DNA of 64,000 nt from Arabidopsis thaliana (lineage: Eukaryota > Streptophyta > Magnoliopsida > Brassicales > Brassicaceae). The position numbers and the translations under genes were made by a program. This document shows positions 37,939-50,259 of the stretch, piece by piece (position 1 is the stretch's first letter; each line of letters opens with the position of its first letter). The notes under the pieces were generated by a model. The model worked only from the letters and a program-made list of their open reading frames with translations, did no database searches and was not told the DNA's origin. Location of the stretch: assembly GCF_000001735.4 (NCBI RefSeq), contig NC_003071.7, positions 9,293,151 through 9,357,150 of the forward strand, given 5' to 3'.

Positions 37939-39496
37939 ATGGTAGATCAAAATAGAGCATTTGGTTGGGCGGCCAACGACGAATCGGGCGTCCTCTCTCC
38001 ATTTCATTTCTCTAGAAGGTTCCTTTCGTTTACTTTTGAGTTTTGAGAGTACACTTAATTAGTCTCTGATTCTCTTTCACAAATTTTGTATGTTTTGGTG
38101 TCATATTATTGCAGAGAAAATGGTGAGAACGATGTAACAGTGAAGATCTTGTTCTGTGGTGTTTGTCACTCTGATCTTCATACCATCAAGAACCATTGGG
38201 GATTCTCTCGTTACCCCATTATTCCCGGGTATTCTCATTACTTGCCATTTCTCTTATCAATGCTCCCAAATATTCTTATTTCCTTTGTTGGAGATTTTAT
38301 TAGCTTTATAGAATAAGAAATGTCTAAGGTTTGGATTAAAATTATATTGGCTAGGTGTTGACCCTCTCCGTACGATTAGGGCTTAGCAGTTTTGAGCATT
38401 GGACAAGTTCCGCTATTATTAATTTATTACTGATTATTAACAACTATACTTTTGTTAATTTGCTAGGCATGAAATCGTTGGAATAGCAACAAAAGTTGGG
38501 AAGAATGTGACAAAGTTTAAAGAAGGAGACCGAGTAGGAGTAGGCGTAATAATCGGTTCATGCCAATCATGTGAATCATGTAACCAAGACTTAGAAAACT
38601 ATTGTCCTAAAGTCGTTTTCACATACAACTCTCGTTCCTCTGACGGAACCAGAAACCAAGGTGGTTATTCCGACGTAATTGTTGTCGATCACCGCTTTGT
38701 CCTAAGCATTCCCGACGGTTTACCAAGCGATTCAGGCGCGCCGCTGCTCTGTGCTGGAATCACTGTGTACAGTCCCATGAAGTATTATGGCATGACTAAA
38801 GAATCAGGGAAACGTTTAGGTGTGAATGGACTTGGTGGACTTGGTCATATCGCTGTTAAGATTGGTAAAGCCTTTGGTTTAAGAGTTACTGTGATTAGTA
38901 GGTCATCAGAGAAAGAGAGAGAAGCAATTGATCGACTCGGTGCTGATTCGTTTCTTGTTACAACGGATTCTCAAAAGATGAAGGAAGCAGTTGGAACTAT
39001 GGATTTCATTATCGATACGGTATCAGCAGAACATGCTCTATTACCTTTGTTTAGTTTGCTTAAAGTGAGTGGAAAGCTTGTGGCTTTAGGCTTGCTGGAG
39101 AAGCCACTCGACCTGCCAATTTTCCCTCTAGTTCTCGGTAAAGAAAACGATGATAACCCGTTGTTATAAGCTGTGAATCTATGTTTGACGTGTTGTGGAA
39201 GTAACTGTTAGGGTTTTTTGTGTTTTGTTTTAGGAAGGAAAATGGTGGGAGGAAGTCAGATTGGAGGGATGAAGGAGACACAAGAGATGCTTGAGTTCTG
39301 TGCCAAGCATAAAATCGTTTCGGATATTGAGCTCATAAAGATGAGTGATATCAACTCTGCGATGGACCGTTTGGTTAAATCTGATGTCAGGTACCGGTTC
39401 GTGATCGATGTGGCCAACTCTTTACTCCCTGAGTCGTCAGCTGAGATTTTAACGGAGCATGTCGACCATGGAGTCTCGATCACGTCTAGATTCTGA
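37939..39496 (+). CDS. CAD3: Cinnamyl alcohol dehydrogenase-like Zn-dependent MDR enzyme, 4 exons, 375 aa
   Basis: Enzymes of this family reduce cinnamaldehydes to monolignols with NADPH; this clade (CAD2/CAD3 type) is not considered a main lignin enzyme. Exons 37939-38018, 38115-38228, 38467-39137 and 39234-39496 give 375 residues in frame, the usual length. Catalytic Zn ligands lie in CGVCHSD, GHE and CAGITVYSP. The structural Zn site is [15 protein letters not shown]. The NADP fold shows [11 protein letters not shown] followed by a Ser-rich loop (ISRSS) that fits NADP(H). The C-terminal [15 protein letters not shown] is family-typical. No break is seen. Corresponds to At2g21890 from memory. 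Confidence 0.93.
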
Positions 39497-39851
39497 GATT
39501 TTCTTGAGCATGGTTACAAAATCATGAATCCGTTTTCTTGTTGGACTTGTTACTTTGTCTTTTCTTTCTATATGTTTTGTTCCCTGGTTTTTTCTGTTTA
39601 AAAGCATTGAAACATTGACTTTTATAAGGTTTTGCAAAAACATGAATCTACTACTTGTTTTACAAGTTACTTGAATAGAAACTTTCTCTGTTCTTACTAT
39701 GCTCTGTTTCTTGACAACACTGTTTTTGTTCTTTGTCCAGGTATAAATTATAAATGCGGTTTTAGTCACACGGAAAAATCCAAAGGGAGATGCCATTATA
39801 TCATTTAAAAACCATATATTATAACAGAATCATTATTGGAGTTTGCATACA

Positions 39852-40105
39852 TCAAAGTTTCACAGAGGAAGGCGCCGGAGAAGAACCACCGGAATTTGGA
39901 GATTGACAGAAACCACGAAGAACGTTGGTTTCATCAGAGGTAAATCCTAGAGACGTGAGCATCGCAGGCCAACAATCGGTGGTGATGACCTCGACGGTTG
40001 TTTCACCGTTGAGGAAGAAGAGAACGATTTCGTTGGTGCATGACTTGAGCTCGTAAAGTGCGTTTCAACACTCCATTAGTCCTCCTCCGTTGAGTCTTGC
40101 CTACC
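39852..40105 (-). pseudogene. EC1-type egg-cell secreted protein pseudogene
   Basis: The - strand reads NALYELKSCTNEIVLFFLNGE, then VEVITTDCWPAMLTSLGF and TNVLRGFCQSPNSGG. This is characteristic of the egg-cell EC1 family (Cys-rich prolamin-like proteins secreted at fertilisation). The conserved Trp codon before NALYELK is a stop (TGA). The segment with the CC pair between FLNGE and VEVITTDCW is deleted, and the signal-peptide part is missing. Intact EC1 genes are known a short distance away on the same chromosome (At2g21740/50 by memory), so this is probably a local duplicate that decayed. Confidence 0.85.
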
Positions 40106-40368
40106 TTTAGGTTTATCTTATATACGAGTAAAAGCCCATCTAATTATAAGAAATTTCATAAGACAGTTATACATAAGCCTTACCATTTTTAAGATATATA
40201 ATATAAGACAAATTAAGAGAGAAAATTTTTTGATCCTGCTAAACTCAACCACGAATTAATGTCGCAAATGCGCCAATATATAGGTGTAGATGTCATCTAG
40301 GGAGACCCGTGTCCTCCATGTCTTTGCAGAAACATTTTTATACTCTTAAAGACACCACACTTAGCTAA

Positions 40369-40707
40369 TAAGAGCATCCACATAGCACATCTTTTAATGG
40401 ATGTCTTTATTTTAAGAGAGAGAACAAGATTGACAATAAATAGAGCGACTTTTTAAATAAACAAATAAGAAAAAAATCACTTACCAATAATATAGTGACA
40501 CATAAGGTGTCTTTAGGTTCTATTGTGTCTCTGCCGAGACACAACTCTCTACTGTTTTCTCTTTTTTATTTATTTTTTAATGTAAAGACCCTTGCTTTTA
40601 TATGCGATGAAGATGGTCTAAATGACTAAAAATGAAAATAACATTAATTTTTATAATAAATTATAGTAAAGACATTTGTAAGAGGGTCACCAATGTGGAT
40701 GCTCTTA
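40369..40707. mobile_element. MITE with 15-base perfect terminal inverted repeats
   Basis: TAAGAGCATCCACAT (40369-40383) and its reverse complement (40693-40707) bound a 339-base AT-rich element without coding capacity. The similarity of the arms continues less perfectly for about 25 further bases. The inside also holds a hairpin with a 9-base stem and 4-base loop (TTGTGTCTC / GAGACACAA, 40523-40544). Target duplication is unclear, so the superfamily is left open. Confidence 0.75.
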
Positions 40708-40998
40708 GGTACAATATGCACAGAAATCTACACCGATCCTCTAAAGCTCAACATATACAAAGGGCGATAAAAGAGACTCATGTACAAATTAGTTACTTTA
40801 TAAAAAATGACTATCAAACCTTACATACAAGTACAACTATACAAGATGACTTCCATTCTACCTCCACCAATTCAATACATTACAAAACGAACCCCGAACA
40901 AGATATATGTACGTAGTTACATGTGAGACGTGATTACGATGGTGAATTGGTGATATATATATATACATCTATATACACAAACTTGTAACTACGATCGA

Positions 40999-43072
40999 TC
41001 AATATGGAGCAGAATGAGAGAAACTATACGTATTTGCCGTCTGAAAGGACCAATTGTTGAGAGAGTTAAGATCAAAGTCGTCTGAATCACAATAAACTAC
41101 AGAAGGGCTTGGGTGGTTATGTCTACCTTCGTATGTTGTCAATATGTAATCTGGATTGTTCGTATCTCTTTCGATCTTCTTCTTCACGTTGCAATCTGGG
41201 CTCGAACACTTGTGATAATGCCTGTTCCAAATAATGATGAGCACCAATAATTTAGTAAAACTCTTAAGAGATTCTACAAGATTTGTAATGTAACAGTTTG
41301 ATTATTATATATAGTGTGGTCCAATAATTGTTAGGATAACAAAAACAATAACGTCGTTTATGTATCCACTTGAAATCAAAGGTAGCATACATGATACAAC
41401 AAATAACTCAATTATGATATTCTCAAGTGTTATTGTTATAAGATTATATTACAACTTGTGGGAAGTGGACAATATACACACACACAAAGAAAAACTAAAA
41501 AGTTAAATAACCCTTGTTGATTCTTGACAATTAATTAGTTTCTATTCAATAGATGTATTTGGGGCACATGTTCCACATGGAAATATACGTAAAACTAAGT
41601 GATAGTAAATATATGCATGTTGGACACAAACATACAAATAGAAAATTGCATTTGGACAAAAATCTCCGAAGAGGGAACATTAACTAGTTTATACTTTATA
41701 CTATATAAAAAAAACTAGTTTGTATATTCCTCTGCATTTTTATAGTTAATTTTTCAGATTTTTCTATTTAATTTTATTTATTTCTAAACTTAAATATTAT
41801 TTATTAGTTAGCTAAACATGATTTCACTAATGATAAAATAATTTGTAGAATAGAATTTGTAAGTGCCAATCAAATAAATTACAGTAACTAATTTTGCATT
41901 AAAATTTGAAAACATCATCTAATTTGTGACAAAATAATTTCCCTAAAACATTGGTGATAAAATATGGAAGGAGTATTATAAACTAAATACACATTTATAG
42001 TTTGTGACTTTGTGTGAATTAGGTTTTAGTATACAAAATTATGTTCAACTTATTAGTCGAAACTCTTAAAGGAATGCTCTTCTTATTAATTTAGAGCATA
42101 AATAATAATAAAAATCTCATTTCTATGTAATAGTATTTTGTAGACAGAAATTAACACCAAATTTTAAAAGTGAAATTATTAATAACTATATATATGATTT
42201 CTGCAATGAATAAATGTGAATATTATATATCATGTACAAGACTTTGGTTTTATCTTACATCGATGTAAGGCTTTGTCTGTCTTTTATTTAACTAACCGAT
42301 AAGCTTAATGCAAAAATATCGGTAGTTAACTTGTAAAACTTGACAGCCTCGACTATATATTAGTTGTATCAAGTTGTCCATTTGACATTTAACTATTCTA
42401 CGCTTTAAGAGATGCATTCTTTCTAAATTCATCAAGTGGAAACATTCAATCCAATACTCAAATCAACACAACCTGTAGCATATGCAACTACAATAATCCA
42501 AGCTGTTGAATAAACTTTAAATCCAAGTATGATAACCGAATAAAGGTATTATACGTCCTCTACGAAGTTAGAATTAATGATTTACCTTGGAAATGGACTA
42601 CCCGTTATCGGCTTCTTTCCGTATTTCCTCCATTTATACCCATCATCTAAAGCAACCTTTTCATCAATTGATGATTTCGTTTTGAAGACGTGAATAATCG
42701 GATCTTCTTTGTGTCTCTTCCTCTTTTTGATTTCATCTTTGTCACCTCTATATAAATCATTATTTTTGATAAATATCACTGTTCTAATATATAATTTTCA
42801 TCAACAACTAAATTTTTGCTAAGATGTATGATATAAAAGTTGACTTACATTTCAAAGCTCATAGGTGAGGTAGCTAGGCTTGTTTGAAGCGGGCTTGTGA
42901 TTTCTGCAGCCACTAACTTTTCCGATGAACTCCAACTCAAAGTCGGTGACGACGAGTGGTCCTCACGGCCGATTTCTTCCATGATCTTCTCAAAAGTATC
43001 GTCAAAATCATCGAACTTGAAAAATTCAGTGAAATCTGTGGAGCTAGGGTTAGGGTTTGAAGGATAGTTCAT
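40999..43072 (-). CDS. WRKY59: WRKY transcription factor, group IIc with WRKYGKK, 3 exons, 202 aa
   Basis: Exons 43072-42849, 42747-42586 and 41221-40999 give 202 residues in frame. The DNA-binding domain reads DDGYKWRKYGKK, with the zinc site formed by CSSPDC and the HNH end (GRHNHP). The heptad is WRKYGKK rather than the usual WRKYGQK, as in the WRKY50/51/59 subgroup, which binds standard W-boxes less well. An acidic Ser-rich N-terminus (FDDFDDTFEKIMEE) and a Lys/Arg-rich stretch (KKRKRHK) that could be a nuclear signal precede it. The second intron (41222-42585) is long and sits inside the domain at the conserved position. Corresponds to At2g21900 from memory. Confidence 0.93.
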
Positions 43073-45232
43073 TTTTAGTTTCTCTTTTTTTCCAAGAAGG
43101 TTGTTTAGTTTTTCCGGCGGTTGAAGCTAAGAGGAGGGACAGATATTGTTAGAGTAATACTGTTTATTTATACTACAAAATCTAAGAAAAATAATGATAG
43201 AATTAATAAAATAAAATAAAAGTCTATTTGCTTTTAATTAAGTAATAAAATAACTTTCATGGCTACTTTCGTGCGTAGATTCAACGAAGCTTCTCCAATA
43301 GAATAGCTATAGCGACAAGTGATTTTTCTTTATTAATTATCATTTATTTAAGTTAAAAATAAAGTACCCATAAAAGTGGGAAATTTTACTTTTTAACAAC
43401 TTTAAGGTTTTATAAAAAAGTTTTGAAGCGTTGTCCAATCAAATCCTCGAGTAAAAAATGCATGTAACATCACTGGTCCCTTCATATATAATCATATTAC
43501 ACTAATTAATCACTTTTAATCAAAGCTAGATTTCGAAATGATGTAGCTAGCAAACGAACCAACAGATGATGGTGGGTCAGAAAACCTAGGTCTCGTTAAC
43601 ATGCTTCTAACTTATGTATGAATATATTAGAAATTCCATATCTAAGGTAAGAAAGAAGACACATATGAGATATGAACCAATACAAGTATTTGTAATTGGT
43701 TTTGGGTTATAAGTTCATGAAAATAAACATGGTATAGAGCCGAGTTTGATCTAAATAGAATGGTTCAAGGAGGGATATTTTATTAATTGTTGATCTTAGA
43801 GTGGGATTTTATTCGACATTAGCTGATAAGAGCGCTATCAACTTGGGATTGTATTATGATTTCACAAAGTTAGGAAAAATTTAAAGTAATATTTAAGGAA
43901 AATCTAGTATTTTTTTATTAATTTTTGAGTTAGAACCCGTGAACTTCATAAATGATAATAAAACTCAGTTTGTTAATCCAAGTAGGATGACCTAAGTTAA
44001 ATGCCGGTTTAAAATTGATCGATTATAACCATCATCATTTCTTTAGTAATAGTACGTGTTAAGATATCACGTCGAAAATTAAAAAATAATGTTTACAACA
44101 CAAAAAAAAGTTAAAAAGAACCTAAAGTAATGTATAGGAAATATATCAAGTACCAATTCACTCATAACCAATTTGTTTTGCGTTCAAAATTATTAAAGTT
44201 CATACGGTATTAGAGACTGACTTTGATGCAAGTAAGTTAAAAAAATACTGTCGATTGTAGAGTGCCATTCGATTTGTAATTGACAGAAGAACCACCATTT
44301 AAAAAGAACATCGAAATTGTGATGAGACGATATTAATACAAACGAATTAAGGCACCCTGAATACTCAAGGACATGTATCAAACTGATCAGCAAATGTTTT
44401 TGGAATTTCGTAGGTGACAGTTTTCTTAGAATTATGTTTTCTGGACCTAAACAAGTATGGATCAACGGACATAAAACTACGTCTAATTTTAGGCTGCATT
44501 GTATTAGCCAACCAAAGTCACTTTGGCACCACGTCTCATCAGTTTTTCTTTTTAACTTTGGCCTAACCAAAAAGAGACAAAAATTATTTAAAACAATTTA
44601 AAAGATATCTAATAGCTCAGATTCTATCCTTTACGGATCTTAAACTTATTGTACAAGTAGTTCCATTGTTGTTTTTAATTCTAATACAAATAGCCTTATA
44701 GGGCAAGTTGTCGGACATTTTAAATAATTATGGTCAAACACCAACCTCTGCATGCGTTGCCAAAATCAATATATAATAAATAAACACCTATCACATTTTA
44801 AAGAGATATTAAATAATTATTCAAATTCGGGAAACACTAGACGGCTTTGCGGTAAAATGCATTTTTAAAAGGCAACTGAACTAATTTTCTCAAAAGCAAT
44901 TCTCAGATGGCGAAATTGTTACCATCACTAATGATTTTCTTATATTTTTTTGCCAGTGGTTAATTATATCATCTTTTAACAAAAGAATTCTGGAATATGC
45001 CGATTAAAAGCCATCATTATGATTCATGTAAAGTGCGACTTTTTCTGTAACTATGTAGGAAAAAGCACCTTTTGTTACCAGCATAGAAAATTGATAATAG
45101 AAACTTTAGATTTAAAATTTGAGCAACCAATAGCGAGACGTAATAGTTGCTACATGAACTATTAATATCTTATTGCATGTTGTAAGTGTATCTTATTGCT
45201 AGTTACTGCACAACCTCAAGGTCGAAGGCACA

Positions 45233-45394
45233 TGACGTCAGTGAAAATACGCCAGCATGCTTACGTCATTTTCCGTGAGCCATTTTGCCGTGGAGATTTG
45301 ATTAATTTAAAGTGTTAATACAGTTTTTGTCGTTGTTAGGCGCGTGGTGAAGCACCGGTTTGGTCGACGAAGCTTGTGGTTTCCACGTGGAAAC
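45233..45394. promoter_or_regulatory. Cluster of bZIP/G-box type elements
   Basis: TGACGTCA (perfect CRE/TGA palindrome) lies at 45233-45240, TTACGTCA at 45261-45268, and a 16-base perfect palindrome GTTTCCACGTGGAAAC with a G-box core at 45379-45394. The stretch is more GC-rich than its surroundings and looks like a promoter, but no clear gene starts beside it. Confidence 0.5.
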
Positions 45395-48263
45395 TTGGGG
45401 TTTTGCGTCTTGCACGAGAAATTTACGACGGAAAAGATTTGTCTTTTTTCTTTGTTGAAGACTTAGAAGTACTCAAACCTCTGGCTAAAAACTAATTAAC
45501 TCATGATCAAGGTACTAACTATGGTTCTATAATATTATTCGACATTCTATCTTTTTATAGAGTTTCTACTACTAGTTTCTGGTGAAAAAGCTCAGAACGT
45601 GAAATATACATGAAAAATCTCCATTTATAGAATACGTGAAACTTTTAAAACAAAATTTTGTTTTTTAGTTAATTAAAATCATTTTAATGGGTAATAGGTC
45701 CAAGTCCTTACAACAATATCACGGTTACAAAATAAAAAGGAATGAACTGATAAAATCGGGAACACGAGATCATATTGGAGGTTGATTGGAAAACAAGAAT
45801 ACACATCCATTAATACCAGTGATTACAAGAAGCACTACTTTACAGCTACGACGGTGGATCCGAACTCATTGATCAAAATAAACGGTTCCAGTCGCTAAAT
45901 CGAACCCCTGAACAAATCTGAACCTGCAACACTTCTCCCGGCATGAACCGATTCCTAAAAAAATCGGAACCCAATCTCTCTAATCCCCGACCTAGCAAAA
46001 AAAGAGAACCTAAAAAATGCCCAATTACCGTAGTTTCTAGCTCCTTTTCCTTATCTATTTCCATTTCAGACAATTCCTAATATGTCAGAATTAACGGATA
46101 TAACTAAATATTGATCATCTGTAATGGATATTCCATGATACATTGCAGAAATTTCTCAATCGAAATTTACTGCCAAGTTCGGTAACATTGGTCTTGTTTG
46201 TTGCAAAACATTTTTGAAAACTAAAGCCAATTGCATATCAAAAGTTCCATTCATTCCTTTTTTTCCTCCTGTAATAGAGGAACAATGTTTAAAAGTTATC
46301 GGCGCAACTCCTGCTACCACAAAATAGAATTTTTAGGATAATTATGTAACTTTTGATTTTTTAGTTTAAAAATAAGATTAACTTTAATAATATTATATTC
46401 AAATATTTTTTTTTTATAATAATAGTTCTACAAGAGTCCCTAAAATTACTACTTTAAAAAAATTATGGAATAATATCTTATAATATTGTCATGTCTCACT
46501 AAATTAGCTCTCTAGATTTTTTATTTTTTTATTTTTAGTGCGATATATAACACTAGAATAAATATTCTACGTATACATATTTTCTTTACTCTTTTATTAT
46601 TGGACTAAAGGTTCTTGGCTGTCAGAGTTCCTACTATGAACTAGGCTTTTGGAGATGGAACCAACATGAAAAAAGAGATTTCAATCTTTAGAATGTTTCT
46701 GATGTTCTTGCTTCTGAATCGTAGGGATGGATAGACCTGTAAAAAGTCTTCTGATTTCCAATCTTGGTAAACTATATTATTAGAGAACAATTTTCAAGTA
46801 GTGTATATAATATACGTACATAGCACATTTGTATATGATAGAAACAATAACAAAACAAACAAAGCACAAGAGCAAAATATTGTTTATATATGTGCTTATA
46901 TATAACATGTGGTTAAAAATCGAAAACAACTATTTGGAAATACATACATTTTTTGATTAAATAAAACTAATTCAAGGAAAATTGTAATCCTACACAAAAA
47001 AATGTAATGACAGGCACTTATCATAAGTTTAAGCATGCACTTATCATAATGAAAAGGCAAAGACCATAGTTTAGAGATATGGCCAATGTTTTTCATTTTT
47101 GACTTAGTCATGTAGCCGGTCTCCCATGTTTGACTTAGTCATGTTGACTCATTTGCCAAAGAAATAACTCGGTTAATATGGTTGACAAGACCAAACCCGA
47201 AAATTTCACTTTTTAAGATATATTTTAGACTCTGTTTGATTTTTTTATATCATAACTGGAAACCAATGCAATCAAATTTCCCAAATATACTTTATTCCTA
47301 GGACAAACAACTTGGTTTGACTGAATTTTGGAAAATTGTGATTGGCTGATTGAATGATGAGTGTGCACCCTTGTATTACTAATAAAAAATTTAGCAACAG
47401 TTATAAGCTAACGTCATCCATGAGTCATTCATTAGATTCACTATTTGCGTTCTCAAAAATCGAATTGTTAAAATTTGAGAAGCTCTAATATACGAGTCAA
47501 TGAGATGTGGCAAAAGCATGTCCTTGACCATAAAATTTCGAGGGGTCAACTCATTAGATAAGGACAAGAATCAACCAATTGAAGGCGTCTTCTATAACAA
47601 GTTTCTTTATTACTAATATTAAAGTCCAATGGGGTGAGGGGGAGAAGAACTTAAATAAAAGGAAATAATTGGTAAGTGAATAAAATCTAAATACGATACT
47701 AGATGATTGATTTGTGCTAGTGCATGGTATTAGATCAGATATGTGTTACTATTCGAATTCAAATTGGCATATTTCATGTTGTTGATAAGAAAATTGTAGA
47801 AGTGTAAAAGCTGAGTTACTATATTCAAACTAGTGGTTTACATAAAGTGAGACAACAACTGTTTCACAAAAATGACTATAAAATAGTAAGTAGTATTAGG
47901 TCAATTGATTTTAAAATTTTAATCAAATTCAAATTTGTGATATAATCAAATTTGTTTATAGAAAATGTTAAGAAATCAATTTTGGCAGAACTAATTCAGT
48001 GAGAAACAATCATTTACAAAAACAATTTTAACATTATTTAACAGTAAGATTTGACATTTAACCCGTTCGTGTGAACCCATCATATCTAACATGGCTCTAC
48101 CCATGACGCCTCCATGCCATGGACAATTTTGACAGATCAGAAGTTCTGAACGTGGACGAGGTAAGAACACCATGATGATACGATTGGAGTTAGTTATGTC
48201 GCCACCGACATCACTGCCAATCTCATTAATAAAAGTGGTACTAAATCTCTAATCTCTATTAAC

Positions 48264-48271
48264 TATAAATA
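48264..48271 (+). promoter_or_regulatory. TATA box of CYP96A5
   Basis: TATAAATA about 80 bases upstream of the start codon, in a suitable position for a core promoter. Confidence 0.6.
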
Positions 48272-48347
48272 TAACAAAGAACCAAAAGAAAGTTTCTTAT
48301 CTCTCTTATCTTTCATAATTTCCAAGAAACACAAACCTTTTCTACTA

Positions 48348-49880
48348 ATGGCTTACGTAGGCTTAGTTGAAGTCTTTATTGCCTTACTTGTCTTTTTCTT
48401 CTTCCATTTCTTGATCCACAAGAAATCTCATCAAATCACACCTAGAAACTGGCCAGTTCTTGGGATGCTTCCTGGTGTCCTTGTCATGCTTCACAGGATC
48501 AATGACTATGTCGCGGAGATTCTTGAGGTCTCCAACTTGACATTTGCCTTCAAAGGCCCATGGTTCTCTGGAATGAACATGTTGATCACTGCAGATCCTT
48601 CAAATATTCAACACGTTTTCAGCTCCAACTTCTCCAATTACGACAAAGGACCGGAGTTCAAAGAGATGTTTGATTTTCTAGGAAATGGGATCTTCACTGC
48701 TGACTCCAAACTATGGGAGGATATGAGGAAATCCGCATTGGTTGTGCTTAGCCATCAAGGGTTTCAAAGCTTCTCATTGAGGACCATCACGTGTAAAATC
48801 AAGAACGGGCTTGTCCCCGTTCTTGATCATTTTGCGGAGGCTAATACGGTTTTCGATTTACAAGACGTGTTCCAGAGGTTAGCATTCGATGTAACCCTTA
48901 CTCTGGTTACGGGTTGTGACTCAAGTTCTCTTTCCATTGAAATGCCAAAGAATGAGTATGCTAAAGCTATGGATGATGCTGAAGAAGTGGTTGTGTACAG
49001 ACATGTCAAGCCTGTGGTCTTGTGGAAGCTGCAAAACTGGATTGGACTCGGAGAAGAGAAGAAGATGAAGGAAGCTAATGCCGCTTTTGACAGATCTTGT
49101 GCAAAGTATATATCTGCAAAGAGGGAGGAGATAATAAGTCATCATTCTAATATTGGAGGAGAAGCTCATGCAGAGGATTTATTAAGCGTCTACATGAATC
49201 TAGATATTTCCAAGTATGAGCTTTTGAACCCAAACGATGATAACTTCCTTAAAGACATCATCAAGAGTTTCATGCTTGCTGGAAGAGACGCCATTGCAAC
49301 AACTCTCACTTGGTTCTTCTGGCTTCTCTCCAAGAACCCTGAAGCTGTGACCAAGATCCGCCAAGAGATCAACACAAATCTACCAGGATCCGGAATGAGT
49401 TTAGATGCAGACAAGTTAAACAAGATGGTATATTTACATGGTGCATTGTGTGAATCACTACGCCTCTACGCGCCAATCCCGTTCGAGAGAAAGACTCCCA
49501 TAAAGCAAGATGTGCTTCCAAGTGGACACATGGTCGATAAAAATTGGAAGATTTTGTTCTCTGTCTATGCATTGGGGAGGATGAGGTCCGTGTGGGGACA
49601 GGACGCGTCTGAATTCAAACCAGAGAGATGGATCTCTGAGAGAAATGGAGGCTTGAAACATGAACCATCTTTCAAGTTCTTCGTGTTTAATTCTGGTCCA
49701 AGAAACTGCTTGGGGAAAAATTTATCTTTCTTGCAGATGAAGACAGTAGCTGTTGAGATCATACGAAATTATGACATCAAGGTCGTTGAAGGGCACAAGA
49801 TCGAGCCAGCTTCTTCCATAATCCTTCACATGAAACATGGCCTTAAAGTCACAGTTTCTAAGAGAGGCTTGGTTTCATAA
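48348..49880 (+). CDS. CYP96A5: Cytochrome P450, CYP96A family, single exon, 510 aa
   Basis: CYP96A enzymes are ER-anchored monooxygenases; the best-known relative makes mid-chain secondary alcohols of cuticular wax. This intronless product starts with a hydrophobic anchor (VEVFIALLVFFFFHFLI) and a basic, proline-bearing hinge. The ExxR motif is ESLR, the PERF motif FKPERW, and the heme loop FNSGPRNCLG with the Cys ligand. The I-helix reads AGRDAIATT: the Thr expected after AGRD, used in oxygen activation, is Ala. Length is normal and the frame is intact. Substrate unknown. Corresponds to At2g21910 from memory. Confidence 0.92.
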   Translation: MAYVGLVEVFIALLVFFFFHFLIHKKSHQITPRNWPVLGMLPGVLVMLHRINDYVAEILEVSNLTFAFKGPWFSGMNMLITADPSNIQHVFSSNFSNYDKGPEFKEMFDFLGNGIFTADSKLWEDMRKSALVVLSHQGFQSFSLRTITCKIKNGLVPVLDHFAEANTVFDLQDVFQRLAFDVTLTLVTGCDSSSLSIEMPKNEYAKAMDDAEEVVVYRHVKPVVLWKLQNWIGLGEEKKMKEANAAFDRSCAKYISAKREEIISHHSNIGGEAHAEDLLSVYMNLDISKYELLNPNDDNFLKDIIKSFMLAGRDAIATTLTWFFWLLSKNPEAVTKIRQEINTNLPGSGMSLDADKLNKMVYLHGALCESLRLYAPIPFERKTPIKQDVLPSGHMVDKNWKILFSVYALGRMRSVWGQDASEFKPERWISERNGGLKHEPSFKFFVFNSGPRNCLGKNLSFLQMKTVAVEIIRNYDIKVVEGHKIEPASSIILHMKHGLKVTVSKRGLVS

Positions 49881-50259
49881 ATTCAAAAGCACAATATTAT
49901 CAAACTTGTAAGAAATCAATAATAATTGAAACATCATTTGAGAACTGTTAGAGGCAATATAAACTAATTATTATGATCTTGGTAAAAATTGTGAAAGTTA
50001 AATATAGATCAGAATAGTTTAACGATAATAGTTTAGAGAATGAATGCTCGAAGCGGGATTGTTAAATAATATAATAGACCAATCTCTCATTCAATCTTAG
50101 ATCTTAACATATATATTCAACTTTTTAAGAAATATTTGCAAATGATTACATCTAAAGATAGTTGTTATGTAGATATAAAATCGGAAACACAATTAACGCA
50201 ACTTAAAAATAAGAAAGCGGAAGGAAGTTGTAAGCGAACTTGCACGCTCCATGACATAA

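Larger units (their letters stand above)
43073..48347. other. Gene-poor spacer of 5.3 kb
   Basis: No gene I can support. Small open frames at 44193-44570 and 45873-46073 (both -) lack recognisable motifs. A cluster of ACGT elements lies at 45233-45394. The rest is AT-rich with scattered short repeats. Confidence 0.4.

Noticed and set aside
44193-44570. 125-codon open frame on the - strand
   Set aside because: No family features and no supporting promoter or neighbouring exon; kept as spacer.
47991-48173. 60-codon open frame on the - strand upstream of CYP96A5
   Set aside because: Short, with no recognised motif, and overlaps the likely promoter of CYP96A5.
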